52,606 bases of DNA from Phenylobacterium sp. CCH9-H3 (lineage in GTDB: Bacteria; Pseudomonadota; Alphaproteobacteria; Caulobacterales; Caulobacteraceae), in contig NZ_LSJI01000168.1 in the NCBI RefSeq assembly GCF_001557235.1, forward strand, positions 1 through 52,606. The letters run 5' to 3'. Under the pieces are notes generated by a model, which saw only the letters and a program-made list of their open reading frames with translations, made no database searches and had not been told where the DNA came from. Positions 24,582 to 33,807 of the stretch are shown piece after piece; the stretch's first letter is position 1; each line of letters opens with the position of its first letter. Position numbers and translations under genes: made by a program.

Positions 24582-26671
24582 GGGTTGCTCGCCACCGCCG
24601 AGGTCTGGGCCGCATAGCTGTAGCCGCCGCGCTTCAGGTCGTTGGAGAGCGTGATCGGCGCGGTCCCGCCGTTCAGCTTGGCCCGGTACACCTGCATGTT
24701 CTCCATCACCCGCATCACGTAGTTGCGCGTCTCGGAGAAGGGGATGCACTCGATGAAGTCCAGCGGGTCCTGTCCGCCCGCGCGCGGGTCGCCGCACATC
24801 GATATCCACTGTGGCGGACGACCGGGCCCGGCGTTGTAGCCCGCCGCGGCCAGGATGTAGGACCCCGAGAACTGGTTCACGAGCTGGCCGAGGAAGCTGG
24901 AGCCCAGGCGCATGTTGTAGTCCGGCTCGTACAGCATCGAGGCCGAATAGCTGACGCCCATGCGCCGGGCCACGGTGGCCGCCGTCGACGGCAGCAGCTG
25001 CATCATCCCTCGTGCGTCGGCGTGCGAGCGGACGGCGGGATCGAAGCCGCTCTCCTGGCGGGTGATCCCCAGCACCAGCGCCGGCTCGGGCGCGCCGGCC
25101 ACCTGCGGCGGCGTCCGGAACGGATAGGCCCGGTCGGCCAGGATGAGGCCCCGCTGGGCCGCGCCGCGCGCCGCCTTCATCGAGGTGTCCTGGTCGCCAT
25201 AGCCGCGGATCGCGTCGATCAGCAGCGCCGCCTCGACCCGGCTCGGCACGATGTCGTCGATGTGCAGGGCGAAGACCCGGAACAGGTCGCGCTGGTCCTG
25301 GTCGGCCAGGAGGCGCATGGCCTGGACCTCGTCGCGGGCCTCGAACCGGGCGCGCTCGGCCTCGGTCGCCACCGGATCGGCCGGCAGCACCAGCTTCAGG
25401 CCCAGCTTCTCGGCGGCGAGCTGGCCGTAGAAGGTGGTCCTATGTTCGGCGGCGCGGGAATAGTGGTTTTCGGCGCCGACGCGGTCGCCGGCGGCCTCCG
25501 CGGCGCGGCCCATCCAGTAGAGCGCCCGCCCGCGGGTGATCGGCGAGCTGCCGATCCGCTCGATGGCGGCGAAGTGGCGGGCGGCCGCGGCCGGGTCGTT
25601 CAGCCGGCTCAGCGCGATCCAGCCGGCGTAGAACTCGGCCTCGGTGGCGTCGGCCCCGCTGTTCAGGCCCGTGTTGGCGGCGGCGCGGTAGGCGGCGCGC
25701 CAGTCGCCGCTGCGGATGGCCCACAGGGTCAGGCGGTAGCGCTCGTCCCAGGCCCGCTCGGCGTGCTCCGCGGTGGCCGCTTCCGGGGCCGCGGCGGGCA
25801 GGGCCGCGATCGCCGCGCCTTCCAGGCCTCGGCGGCGCAGGAAGGCGGCCCGCTCGAACGCCACGCCCGGATGGGCCTGGTCGGCGGGTGAGAGCTGGTT
25901 GTAGCTGCTGTCCGCATTGCCGCGCAGCGAGATGCGGGCCAGGGCCGCCGGCTGGTGTTCGGCGGGCAGCATGGCGACCATGTCGCGTGCCGCCGGGCCC
26001 TGCGCCCCGTACAGCAGGATGTCGGCGCGGCGGACGTGGTCGTCGGGGGTTAGGATGTCGCCGAACCGGGTCAGCATGGTGCGCTGGACGTCGGCCTCGA
26101 AGCTCTTGTCGCGCCACCAGCCACGGATCAGGTTGGCGGCCTCGGCCTGCCGGCCCAGGCTGCGGTACGCCGACGCCAGGGCCATCGCCCCCGGGGCGCT
26201 CTGCGGCGCCTGGCCGGCGAACCAGTCGACGATCTGCTGCGGCGTCTTGCCCGCGGTCTCCAGCGCCTTCTCGGCCGCGATCTGCCGCCGCGCGCCGCGC
26301 GGGAAGCCGGCCAGGTCGCGCCGCGCGGCGTCCAGGTCGTAGAAGCCGAGCTGGTTCGAACTCACGTCGACCATGGCGAAGGTCACGACCTTGCGGGCCA
26401 CGGGATCCGAAAGGCTGGCGATCGCGGACTTGGCGGCGGAAATGTCGCCGCGCTTGGCGGCCGCCAACCCCTGGGCGAACAGGGCCCGGTCGCTGGCGCT
26501 CAGCGGCCGCGCGACGGTCTGGCGCGGTGGGGCGTAGGGCTGCGGCGCGGCCGGCAACTCGGGCTTGCCCAGCAGATCGCCGATGGGGTCCGGGGTCTGG
26601 GCGTGCGCGACCGCCGTCGCGGCAAGCGCGGCGCAGCCGACGAGCAGGGCGTTACGAACTCGAATATCCAA
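24578..26671 (-). CDS. Soluble lytic murein transglycosylase (Slt-type)
   Basis: A 697-residue periplasmic enzyme. A signal peptide occupies about residues 1-24 ([19 protein letters not shown]). A long alpha-helical superhelix of Slt70 type follows. The C-terminal SLT domain has catalytic Glu in [20 protein letters not shown] and the supporting motifs [11 protein letters not shown] and [15 protein letters not shown]. It cleaves the MurNAc-GlcNAc bond of peptidoglycan to give anhydromuropeptides, in turnover or in opening the wall for machinery. It is slightly longer than E. coli Slt70. ATG 26669-26671 has GGGGGGAG about 9 bp upstream. The gene is divergent from dapA with 138 bp between starts. 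Confidence 0.93.
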   Translation of the reverse strand: MDIRVRNALLVGCAALAATAVAHAQTPDPIGDLLGKPELPAAPQPYAPPRQTVARPLSASDRALFAQGLAAAKRGDISAAKSAIASLSDPVARKVVTFAMVDVSSNQLGFYDLDAARRDLAGFPRGARRQIAAEKALETAGKTPQQIVDWFAGQAPQSAPGAMALASAYRSLGRQAEAANLIRGWWRDKSFEADVQRTMLTRFGDILTPDDHVRRADILLYGAQGPAARDMVAMLPAEHQPAALARISLRGNADSSYNQLSPADQAHPGVAFERAAFLRRRGLEGAAIAALPAAAPEAATAEHAERAWDERYRLTLWAIRSGDWRAAYRAAANTGLNSGADATEAEFYAGWIALSRLNDPAAAARHFAAIERIGSSPITRGRALYWMGRAAEAAGDRVGAENHYSRAAEHRTTFYGQLAAEKLGLKLVLPADPVATEAERARFEARDEVQAMRLLADQDQRDLFRVFALHIDDIVPSRVEAALLIDAIRGYGDQDTSMKAARGAAQRGLILADRAYPFRTPPQVAGAPEPALVLGITRQESGFDPAVRSHADARGMMQLLPSTAATVARRMGVSYSASMLYEPDYNMRLGSSFLGQLVNQFSGSYILAAAGYNAGPGRPPQWISMCGDPRAGGQDPLDFIECIPFSETRNYVMRVMENMQVYRAKLNGGTAPITLSNDLKRGGYSYAAQTSAVASNP

Positions 26672-26756
26672 AAGGTCTCCCCCCGACTTGGGGAATGCAC
26701 GGAATCAACATTGCGGGCTAAGCCCGCGGCAACATATTGTCCGCCCAATTCTGAAC

Positions 26757-26774
26757 GTCGCCTCACTAGGCGAC
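26757..26774 (+). promoter_or_regulatory. Perfect hairpin in the dapA leader
   Basis: GTCGCCT (26757-26763) and AGGCGAC (26768-26774) make a 7-bp stem with loop CACT, ending 36 bp before the dapA ATG. No T-run follows directly, so it is not a standard terminator. It may be an operator or a structure in the leader. A second imperfect inverted repeat (GCGGGC/GCCCGC) lies near 26713-26728. Confidence 0.35.
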
Positions 26775-26809
26775 ATCTTCACGGTCTTTTGCACACCTAC
26801 ATATCCGAC

Positions 26810-27694
26810 ATGTCCGAACCTCTCTTCCGCGGCGTCCTGCCGGCGCTCGTGACGCCTTTCCGCAATGGCGCGGTCGACGAGGACGCCTTCGTGTCCCTGG
26901 TCGAGCGCCAGATCGCCGGCGGCGTCCACGGCCTCATCCCTGTCGGCACCACCGGCGAAGCCTCCACCCTCAGCCACGAAGAGCACCGTCGGGTGATGGA
27001 TCTCTGCGTCGCCACGGCGAAGGGCCGCGTGCCGGTGATCCCGGGCGCCGGCTCCAATTCTACGGACGAAGCGATCGAATTGGTGCGCTACGCCAAGAAG
27101 ATCGGTTGCGACGCCGCCCTGGTGGTCACGCCCTACTACAACCGGCCCAGCCAGGAGGGGCTCTACGCCCACTACAAGGCGATCAACGACGCGGTTCAGC
27201 TTCCCATCCTTGTCTATAACGTGCCGGGCCGCACCAGCGTGGACATCTCCAACGCCACCCTGGCGCGCCTGGCCAAGCTGCCGAACATCGTGGGGATCAA
27301 GGATGCGACCGGCGACCTGCCGCGCGCCAGCCTCCAGCGGCTGGAGTGCGGCGAGGACTGGGTCATGCTGTCGGGCAACGATGATTCGGCCCTCGGCTAC
27401 ATGGCGCACGGCGGCCACGGCTGCATCTCGGTCACCTGCAACGTCGCGCCGGAGCAGGTCTCGGCGTTCTACAACGACGCCCTGGCCGGCCGCTGGCAGG
27501 AGGCGCTCTATGCGCAGGATCGCCTGATCCGCCTGCACAAGGCGCTGTTCGCCGACGCCAGCCCGTCGCCCACCAAGTTCGCCCTGTCTCACCTGGGCCT
27601 CTGCGACGAGGCGGGCCGCCTGCCGGTGGTGCCTTGTTCCGAGGCCGCCCGCGCGGAGGTCCTGGCCGGCATGCGCGAGGCCGGGATCATCTGA
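26810..27694 (+). CDS. dapA: 4-hydroxy-tetrahydrodipicolinate synthase
   Basis: A 294-residue TIM-barrel enzyme of the DapA/NAL family. It condenses pyruvate with aspartate semialdehyde in the lysine and meso-diaminopimelate pathway, in the cytoplasm. The Schiff-base lysine is in VGIKDATGD (K164), the catalytic Tyr in VYNVPGRTS (Y136), and the GTTGE pocket is at 46-50. Length is normal. ATG 26810 ([17 protein letters not shown]) gives the family N-terminus, and longer upstream frames are discarded. smpB starts 1 bp after its stop and a GNAT gene follows, so the three probably form one operon. Confidence 0.96.
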   Translation: MSEPLFRGVLPALVTPFRNGAVDEDAFVSLVERQIAGGVHGLIPVGTTGEASTLSHEEHRRVMDLCVATAKGRVPVIPGAGSNSTDEAIELVRYAKKIGCDAALVVTPYYNRPSQEGLYAHYKAINDAVQLPILVYNVPGRTSVDISNATLARLAKLPNIVGIKDATGDLPRASLQRLECGEDWVMLSGNDDSALGYMAHGGHGCISVTCNVAPEQVSAFYNDALAGRWQEALYAQDRLIRLHKALFADASPSPTKFALSHLGLCDEAGRLPVVPCSEAARAEVLAGMREAGII

Positions 27695-27695
27695 G

Positions 27696-28154
27696 ATGGC
27701 GGGCAAGCTGATCGCCGAGAACCGGCGCGCGCGCTTCGACTACTTCCTCGAGCAGACGTTCGAGGCGGGCATCGCGCTGACCGGGTCCGAGGTGAAGTCC
27801 CTGCGTAACGGCAAGGCCAACATCGCCGAGAGCTATGCGGCGGTGGAAGGCGACGAGATCGTGCTCGTGAACGCCGACATCCCGACCTACGCCCAGGCCG
27901 GCCCGCACTTCAACCACGAGCCGCGCCGCCACCGGAAACTGCTGCTCAAGCGCCGCGAGATCGAGAAGCTGATCGGCGCCGTCCAGCGGGAAGGGCGCAC
28001 GCTCATCCCCACCAAGCTCTACTGGTCGGACAAGGGCCTGGCGAAGCTGGAGCTGTCCCTGGCCAAGGGCAAGAACACCCGCGACAAGCGCGAAGCGACC
28101 GCTGAGCGCGACTGGCAGCGCGACAAGGCCCGCCTGATGCGGGAAAAAGGCTGA
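27696..28154 (+). CDS. smpB: SsrA-binding protein SmpB
   Basis: A 152-residue RNA-binding protein required for tmRNA trans-translation, which rescues stalled ribosomes. The family motifs are present: [43 protein letters not shown] at the start, [11 protein letters not shown] in the barrel, and the basic C-terminal tail [33 protein letters not shown] that enters the ribosome. It is tightly packed behind dapA (gap 1 bp), an association common in Alphaproteobacteria. The tmRNA gene ssrA is not in this window. Confidence 0.97.
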   Translation: MAGKLIAENRRARFDYFLEQTFEAGIALTGSEVKSLRNGKANIAESYAAVEGDEIVLVNADIPTYAQAGPHFNHEPRRHRKLLLKRREIEKLIGAVQREGRTLIPTKLYWSDKGLAKLELSLAKGKNTRDKREATAERDWQRDKARLMREKG

Positions 28155-28156
28155 CC

Positions 28157-28882
28157 TTGGACCCTGCCGACATCGAGAGCCTGGAGCGCGCGACCGTCGA
28201 GGCCGTGGCCCCGCCGCAGGTGCTGGAGATCGGCGGCTGGCTGGTCCCGCTCGACGACGGCACGATCGGCCGGGCCAAGAGCGCCGTCCCGCTTCGCCAC
28301 GATCTCGACGCCGCGGCCCTGGACGACATCGAGGCCGCCTACCGCGCCCGGGGCCTCAAGCCCGCCTTCCGCGTCGCCGACGTTCCGGGTCTGGCGGCCG
28401 TCGCCACCGAGCTCTCGCGCCGCGGCTATGTGGGGGAGCAGCCCACCCTGGTGATGACGGCCCTCGCCGAGCGCGTGGCCCAGGTGGCCGTGCCCTTCGC
28501 CGACCTGCTGGACCACCCTGACGAAGCCTGGGGCTCGGTCTTCCTGGGCGAAGGCTTCGATCCGGTGGACGGCGCGCACCGCGTGCGCCGCCTCACCGAG
28601 GCCCCCGACGCCCTCTACGGCGCCATCCGCGAGGGCGGGCGCACCGTGGCGGTGGGCGTCGTCAGCTTCGGCCATGGCTGGGCGGGCGTCCACGGCATGC
28701 GCACGGCGGTCGATCGCCGCGGATCGGGCTTCGCCAGCCGCCTCCTCGCCCTGTTCGGCGCCGCCGCCGAGGCGCGACAGGTCAACCGCATCTTCCTGCA
28801 GGTCGAAGGCGGCAACCCCGCCCAGAACCTCTACAAGCGCGCCGGCTTCGAGGAAGCCTGGCGCTACCAGTACTGGCGCTAA
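28157..28882 (+). CDS. GNAT-family N-acetyltransferase
   Basis: A 241-residue protein with a C-terminal GNAT domain: VSFGHGWAGVHGMRTAVDRRGSGFASRLLALFGAAAEARQVNRIFLQVEGGNPAQNLYKRAGFEEAWRYQYW. The R-R-G-S-G-F-A segment is the acetyl-CoA pyrophosphate loop and the N-A-x-x-L-Y-x-x-x-G-F ending is typical. The N-terminal half is a diverged first GNAT-like domain. The start is probably TTG 28157 with AAAAAGG upstream, 2 bp after smpB, so it is translated from the dapA-smpB operon. The acetyl acceptor is unknown. Confidence 0.85.
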   Translation: MDPADIESLERATVEAVAPPQVLEIGGWLVPLDDGTIGRAKSAVPLRHDLDAAALDDIEAAYRARGLKPAFRVADVPGLAAVATELSRRGYVGEQPTLVMTALAERVAQVAVPFADLLDHPDEAWGSVFLGEGFDPVDGAHRVRRLTEAPDALYGAIREGGRTVAVGVVSFGHGWAGVHGMRTAVDRRGSGFASRLLALFGAAAEARQVNRIFLQVEGGNPAQNLYKRAGFEEAWRYQYWR

Positions 28883-29021
28883 GTCCCTCCCTTAATGGGG
28901 AGGGACAGACGACGAAGTCGTCAGGGTGGGGCTCAGAGGATCAGGCTCAACGGCTGATCGCGAGCTCCCCACCCGTCTGCTCGTTTCACTCGCATCCACC
29001 CTCCCCATGAAGGGGAGGGAC
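28883..29021. repeat. 139-bp palindromic intergenic repeat of GGGGAGGGAC type
   Basis: Two local hairpins, GTCCCTCCC/GGGGAGGGAC at the left end and CCCTCCCC/GGGGAGGG at the right end, flank an outer pairing of GGGTGGGGCTC (28924-28934) with GAGCTCCCCACCC (28962-28974). The whole can fold as a cloverleaf. It fills the space between the convergent GNAT and amidohydrolase genes and may terminate both transcripts. Confidence 0.7.
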
Positions 29022-29031
29022 GATCAGGCCG

Positions 29032-30792
29032 CTACTCCGCCGCCATGGGCAGGATCACCGCCTCGCGGCCGCCGCGGACCAGGCCGCCGGGCAGGGCGCC
29101 CGTGTGCCGGCCGTCTTCGAAGGTCACCTGGCCCGACTTCACCGTGTAGCGATACCCGTCCGCCTTCTGCACCAGACGCCGCCCGCCCGCCGGCAGGTCG
29201 TGGATGGCCTCGGGCCGGTGAAGCTGCAGCGCCGCGAAGTCGATGACGTTGAGGTCCGCCAGCAGGCCGGGCTTCAGCTGCCCCCGGTCGTTCAGGCCAT
29301 AGGCCTTCGCCGTGTCGCTGGTCAGCTTGCGCACCAGGAACTCCAGCGGAAAGCGGTCGCCCTTCACCCGGTCGCGGGCCCAGTAGCTGAGGATGAAGGT
29401 GGGCATCCCCGCGTCGGCGATCACCCCGCAGTGCGCCCCGCCGTCCGACAGGCCGAACAGCACATTCGGGTGCTGCATGTTCTTGCGGAAGAAGTCGAAG
29501 TTGTAGGTCTGGTAGCCGCCCAGCGGCTGGTAGAACAACTCGCGCCCCTCATCCCGCAGCAGGAGGTCGTACATCATCGCCAGCGGCGGCACGCCCGCCG
29601 CCTCGGCCAGGCCCGCCACGCTGCCTTCGCGGTCCGGTTCGTAGTTCGGCCGCTCGCCCAGCGGGAAGATCCGCCACAGGAGGCTGCCGCCGAACGCCAC
29701 GGCCAGGTCTCCGGCCTCGCCCTCGCCGATGGCCGCGCGGATCAGGCCGCTGTCCTCGCTCAGCAGCGCCGCGCGGATCTCCGGCGTCTTCATCAGCGCC
29801 AGCCGCTCCTCCAGGGAGGCGTCCGCCAGCTTCGCCTTCCAGGTGGGGCTGGCCATGAAGACGTGGAAGCTGGAGGTCAGGCCGTGCAGGATGCCGGTCG
29901 GCCGCCCGGCGATCTGCGGGCGGATGTCCATCCCGTGCCGGCGGCTCTCCTCGGCGATGTTGTACATCTTGTCGCCCTCGTAGGCGCCGGCCGAGGTCGC
30001 CACCAGGGTGACGGGCAGTCGGGTCTCCTCCGCGAAGCCCTTGACCCACATCCACTCGTCGTCGTCGCCCAGGTGGTCCGAGACCATCTCGAACACGCCG
30101 TGACGCAGACCCTTCATGGACAGGCCCAGGGCCAGCATCTCGTCCGAGCCGGCGAAGGTGCCGGGCATATGGACGCCCTTCAGGTCCTTGTGCAGCAGGG
30201 TGCGCGAGGTGGAGAAGCCCAGGGCGCCGGCCTCCACGCCCTCGCGGACGATCTCGGCCATCTGGGCGATCTCTTCGGCGTTGGGCTGGTAGTCGGTGTT
30301 GCAGCGGTCGCCCAGCACATAGGCCCGCACCGAGGCGTGCGGCACGTGGGTCCCCACATCGATCGCCCGCGGCTTGGCCTCCAGGGCGTCGAGGTACTCG
30401 GGGAAGCTCTCCCACTTCCAGTCGATCCCCTCCGCCAGGGCCGAGCCGGGAATGTCCTCCACGCCCTCCATCAGTTCGATCAGGAAGTCGTGCGCGTCGG
30501 GTCGCACGGGGGCGAAGCCGACCCCGCAGTTGCCCATGATCGCCGTGGTCACCCCGTGCCAGGACGAGGGCGCCATCACCGGGTCCCAGGTCGCCTGGCC
30601 GTCGTAGTGAGTGTGGATGTCCACCCAGCCGGGCGTGACGATCAGGCCGCTGGCGTCGATCTCGCGCCGAGCCGGCCCTTCGACCTGGCCGACGGCCACG
30701 ATCCGGTCGCCGTCCACCGCCACGTCGCCCACGAAGGGCTCAGCCCCCGTCCCGTCGACGATGGTCCCGCCGCGGATGATCAGGTCGTGCAT
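29032..30792 (-). CDS. N-acyl-D-amino-acid deacylase-like amidohydrolase
   Basis: A 586-residue metal-dependent amidohydrolase. The N-terminal beta-sandwich strand [26 protein letters not shown] is followed by the metal motif [15 protein letters not shown]. The D-aminoacylase group feature [17 protein letters not shown] and the late metal Asp region [15 protein letters not shown] are present. The C-terminal [14 protein letters not shown] closes the sandwich. The family includes D-aminoacylases and related hydrolases of N-acyl or lactam bonds. The substrate is not defined. GGGAGGATCCG precedes ATG 30790-30792. A longer frame would cross that site. No signal peptide is seen, so the protein is cytoplasmic. 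Confidence 0.9.
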   Translation of the reverse strand: MHDLIIRGGTIVDGTGAEPFVGDVAVDGDRIVAVGQVEGPARREIDASGLIVTPGWVDIHTHYDGQATWDPVMAPSSWHGVTTAIMGNCGVGFAPVRPDAHDFLIELMEGVEDIPGSALAEGIDWKWESFPEYLDALEAKPRAIDVGTHVPHASVRAYVLGDRCNTDYQPNAEEIAQMAEIVREGVEAGALGFSTSRTLLHKDLKGVHMPGTFAGSDEMLALGLSMKGLRHGVFEMVSDHLGDDDEWMWVKGFAEETRLPVTLVATSAGAYEGDKMYNIAEESRRHGMDIRPQIAGRPTGILHGLTSSFHVFMASPTWKAKLADASLEERLALMKTPEIRAALLSEDSGLIRAAIGEGEAGDLAVAFGGSLLWRIFPLGERPNYEPDREGSVAGLAEAAGVPPLAMMYDLLLRDEGRELFYQPLGGYQTYNFDFFRKNMQHPNVLFGLSDGGAHCGVIADAGMPTFILSYWARDRVKGDRFPLEFLVRKLTSDTAKAYGLNDRGQLKPGLLADLNVIDFAALQLHRPEAIHDLPAGGRRLVQKADGYRYTVKSGQVTFEDGRHTGALPGGLVRGGREAVILPMAAE

Positions 30793-30899
30793 CGGATCCT
30801 CCCAGATCACATGTTCTGCGGGAGGGTGGACCCGGCGCCGTGGCGGAAGTGAAGGGGTTTTGACGCCGCCGCGCCCGGGCAGGCGCGCAGCGCCAATTC

Positions 30900-30972
30900 A
30901 CCGCTAAGACGCCAAGGATGCCAAGACTCCCGGACGGCTGTAGCCCCTTGGCGTGCTTGGCGTCTTGGCGGT
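30900..30972. repeat. Inverted repeat with ACCGCTAAGACGCCAAG arms
   Basis: The left arm at 30900-30925 (starting ACCGCTAAGACGCCAAG) pairs with the right arm at 30947-30972 (ending CTTGGCGTCTTGGCGGT). Short repeats of GCCAAG occur within each arm. A truncated copy of the left arm lies at the window's right end (52587-52606). It lies between the amidohydrolase start and the M20 peptidase stop. Confidence 0.65.
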
Positions 30973-30998
30973 CATCTGCCCAGCGTCTTCGGCGCCGC

Positions 30999-32396
30999 CT
31001 ACTTCGCCAGGTCCTTCAGGATCGAGTCGTAGTGCGCCAGGTCTCCCTCGATGGCCGAGATCGGCGCGCGTTCATTCAGCCCGTGGCTGAACTCGTCCGA
31101 GTCCTTCATGAACAGGCCCGAGACGCCGTAGCTCGGAACCCCGGCGGCGCGGAAGTACATGCTGTCGGTAGCGCCCGACGCCTGGCTCGGCACGATGGGC
31201 AGGCCGGGGAAGCGGGCGTGGACGGCCTTGGTCACCGCCTTGAGCACGTCGGCCCTCAGCGGCGAGGCCGGGCTGTCGATGGACCCGTCCTCCAGGCGCT
31301 CGACCTTCACGTCGCCGCCCACGATCTGGCCGATGGTCTCCTTGACGCTCGCCGACGAGGTGCCGGGGAAGATGCGGCAGTTCACGGTCGCCACCGCCTT
31401 TTGCGGCAGGGCGTTGGGCGCATGGCCGCCCTCCAGCATGGTCGCCACGCAGGTGGTGTGCAGGGCCGGGCTCCAGGCCGGGTCGGCGCGGATGGTCTTG
31501 ATCGCCGCCGCGTTCGTCGGGTCGGCGGCGAACGCCTTCAGCGCCTCGCCCACCGCCCCCGGCGTGTTCGCGCCGGCGGCCGCCAGGGACGCGCGGGTGA
31601 TCTCGTTGTGCTGCGTCGGCCATTCATAGGCCTCCAGCTTGTCCAGCGCCCTGGCCAGCCGGTAGATCGCGTTGGTGGGCGTGGGCCGGCTGGAATGGCC
31701 GCCCGGGTCGGTCACGGTCAGGTGGAAGTCGGCATAGGTCTTCTCGGCCCCCTGGATGCCGAAGCTGATCGGCTTGCCGTCCTCGGTCAGCGCGCCGCCG
31801 CCCCCGTCCACGTTGAGGACCAGTTCCGCGCCCTTCAGCCGCTCGGCCAGGACGGCGGTGGTCTTCATGGTAGTTTCCTCGTCGCCCGACAGCGCCAGCA
31901 CCACGTCGCGGCCCGGCTTCCAGCCGCTCTTGCGCAGGTGGGCCAGGGTGGCGACGATCATCGAGACGTCGAACTTGTTGTCCACCGCGCCGCGGCCGAA
32001 GACGTAGCCGTTCTCCTCCACCGCGGTGAACGGATCCCTTGTCCAATCTTCAGGCTTCGCTTCCACGACGTCCATGTGGCCGGAGATGACGATGGGCTTT
32101 TTCTTGGGGTCCTTGCCCGGATAGCGGGCGATCAGGAACGCCGTCCCGGCCATCGGTTCGATGGTGATCTCCGAAGGCGCATAGCCGCCCGCGACCAGCT
32201 TGCCTTTCAGGTACTCGGCATAGGGCAGGAACTGGTCGCCGCCCATCACCGTGCGATAGCCGATGCTCGTCTTCAGGATGCTCAGTGCCTCGGCTTGCAG
32301 GGCCGGATCCACCTTGGGCGGTGTGGCGAAGGCGGGCGCGGCGAGGGCGGTGGCCAGCAGGGCGGCGGTGAAGGTCTTGAGCACGCGGGAATCCAC
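30999..32396 (-). CDS. Secreted M20-family metallopeptidase
   Basis: A 465-residue zinc peptidase of the M20/M25/M40 group. A signal peptide occupies about residues 1-24 (FTAALLATALAAPAFA). Metal-ligand motifs are SGHMDVVEA, GRGAVDNKFD and SGDEETTM, and the late His lies in FSHGLNER. A dimerisation (lid) domain sits in the middle (TVTDPGGHSSRPTPTNAIYR). Family members are dipeptidases, carboxypeptidases or deacylases. The periplasmic location suggests peptide scavenging. The start is GTG 32394-32396 with no strong ribosome binding site. A second GTG four codons in is possible. Confidence 0.92.
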   Translation of the reverse strand: MDSRVLKTFTAALLATALAAPAFATPPKVDPALQAEALSILKTSIGYRTVMGGDQFLPYAEYLKGKLVAGGYAPSEITIEPMAGTAFLIARYPGKDPKKKPIVISGHMDVVEAKPEDWTRDPFTAVEENGYVFGRGAVDNKFDVSMIVATLAHLRKSGWKPGRDVVLALSGDEETTMKTTAVLAERLKGAELVLNVDGGGGALTEDGKPISFGIQGAEKTYADFHLTVTDPGGHSSRPTPTNAIYRLARALDKLEAYEWPTQHNEITRASLAAAGANTPGAVGEALKAFAADPTNAAAIKTIRADPAWSPALHTTCVATMLEGGHAPNALPQKAVATVNCRIFPGTSSASVKETIGQIVGGDVKVERLEDGSIDSPASPLRADVLKAVTKAVHARFPGLPIVPSQASGATDSMYFRAAGVPSYGVSGLFMKDSDEFSHGLNERAPISAIEGDLAHYDSILKDLAK

Positions 32397-32474
32397 AGAA
32401 GCTGAGGCGGACGGCGACGCTACAGCCGCCGTCCGCCATTCGCCATAGGTCCCGTGGATGCGGCCTTCCGCGCC

Positions 32475-33074
32475 TCAGGCCTGCGGTCGGGCTTCCGTGC
32501 CCGCCGATCGGGCTCGGTCGCCGCCGTGCCGGCCCTCGGCGAACTCCTCGATCATCTTGGCGCAGAAGGCCGGCAGGTCGTCCGGGTTGCGCGACGTGAC
32601 CAGGCCCTGGTGGACCACCACCTCCTGGTCCACCCACTCGGCGCCGGCGTTGCGCAGGTCGGTCTTCAGCGACGGCCAGGACGTGACCCGCCGCCCATCG
32701 ACCCCTCCGGCGTCGATCAGCGTCCACGGGCCGTGACAGATGGCGGCGATGGGCTTTTCAGCCCGCACGAAAGCGCGGATGAAGTCGATCGCCTCGCTCT
32801 CGAGCCTCAGCTGGTCCGGGTTGATCACGCCGCCCGGCAGGACGAGACCGTCGTAGGTTTCCGGCTGGGTGTCGGAGAGGGCGCGGTCCACCCGCGTCTT
32901 GTCGCCCTTGTCGTGGTGCTTGAAGCCCTGGATCTCGCCGCCCTTCGGCGCGACGACGTGGACCTCGGCGCCGGCTTCGCGCAGCGCCGCCACCGGCTTT
33001 TCCAGTTCCACCTGCTCGAAGCCGTCCGTGGCCAGCACGGCGATCGTTTTTCCGGTGAGCTTGCCTTGGGCCAT
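32475..33074 (-). CDS. DJ-1/PfpI-family protein (YhbO/PfpI type)
   Basis: A 199-residue DJ-1/PfpI superfamily protein. The core begins GKTIAVLATDGFEQVELEKPVAALREAGAEV. The nucleophile elbow is AAICHGPW with Cys113 and His114, and a Glu in GFEQVE completes the usual C-H-E set. Close relatives (YhbO, PfpI) are linked to stress tolerance and to glyoxalase or deglycase-type activity. ATG 33072-33074 has a very good ribosome binding site (AAAGGAGG). An EcfG-like promoter (33108-33132) suggests general-stress control. A charged C-terminal tail (GRHGGDRARSAGTEARPQA) is extra to the domain. Confidence 0.93.
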   Translation of the reverse strand: MAQGKLTGKTIAVLATDGFEQVELEKPVAALREAGAEVHVVAPKGGEIQGFKHHDKGDKTRVDRALSDTQPETYDGLVLPGGVINPDQLRLESEAIDFIRAFVRAEKPIAAICHGPWTLIDAGGVDGRRVTSWPSLKTDLRNAGAEWVDQEVVVHQGLVTSRNPDDLPAFCAKMIEEFAEGRHGGDRARSAGTEARPQA

Positions 33075-33107
33075 CTCAGCCTCCTTTGAATGAATTCGGG
33101 GGAGGGG

Positions 33108-33132
33108 AACCGGCTGGGGCGCGCCCTGTTCC
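33108..33132 (-). promoter_or_regulatory. EcfG-like promoter upstream of the DJ-1/PfpI gene
   Basis: On the minus strand a perfect -35 GGAAC (33128-33132) is followed 16 bp later by GGTT (33108-33111), which keeps the GTT core and differs from CGTT at one base. It lies 34 bp before the ATG. Confidence 0.55.
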
Positions 33133-33156
33133 AAGAGCTCAGCTTACGATGTCGAT

Positions 33157-33807
33157 TCAGCCGTCGATCAGCGCCCACGCCCGCCGGAAGACCGCCTCGA
33201 ACATCTCGCCCGTCAGCCGGCCGGTGTTCGTGTTGAGGCGCGAGCAGTGATAGCTGTTCAGGACCACGTAGGGCCCGGCCGGGAACTCCGTCCCGTGGCC
33301 CGCGATCCCCGCCGACGCCTTCAGCCCCAGCGCCCGCAGCACATTGCGCCGCGAGACGTCGCCCAGGGTCACGATCACCTTCAGCCGGGGCAGGGCGGCA
33401 AGCCGGCTCGCGAGAAACGGCCGGCAGGTGGCCTCCTCCAGCGTCTCGGGCTTGTTGCCGGGCGGCGCGCAGCGGACGGCGTTGGTGATCATGCAGTCGA
33501 CCAGCTCCAGCCCGTCGTCGGGCCGCGCCTCATAGGTCCCGCGGGCGAAGCCGGTCTTCAGCAGGGTCTCGTACAGCATCCAGCCGGCGCCATCGCCGGT
33601 GAACGGGCGGCCCGTGCGGTTCGCGCCCATCCGCCCCGGCGCGAGGCCGACGACGCACAGCCGGGCCTGCTCGTCCCCGAACGAGGCCACCGCCCCGTTG
33701 AATCCGCCCGGCACGGAGATCTTGTTGGCTTCCCGATAGGCCACCAGTCGCGGGCACAGCGGGCACTCGCGCGGCGCCTCCGCCGGCGCGGAGTCAGATG
33801 TCGGCAT
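33157..33807 (-). CDS. Type-5 uracil-DNA glycosylase (UdgB-like)
   Basis: A 216-residue uracil-DNA glycosylase of family 5. N-terminal Cys residues in CPLCPRLV, with later DCMITNAVRC and CRPFL, probably hold a 4Fe-4S cluster. Motif A is GLAPGRMGANRTGRPFTGD, which lacks the polar catalytic residue of family 1 as expected for family 5. Motif B is SYHCSRLNTNTGRLT, where the usual H-P-S reads H-C-S. UdgB removes uracil, hypoxanthine and other deaminated bases. The start overlaps the 3' end of the NYN-domain gene by 14 bp, so the pair is co-transcribed with the NYN gene first. Confidence 0.92.
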   Translation of the reverse strand: MPTSDSAPAEAPRECPLCPRLVAYREANKISVPGGFNGAVASFGDEQARLCVVGLAPGRMGANRTGRPFTGDGAGWMLYETLLKTGFARGTYEARPDDGLELVDCMITNAVRCAPPGNKPETLEEATCRPFLASRLAALPRLKVIVTLGDVSRRNVLRALGLKASAGIAGHGTEFPAGPYVVLNSYHCSRLNTNTGRLTGEMFEAVFRRAWALIDG

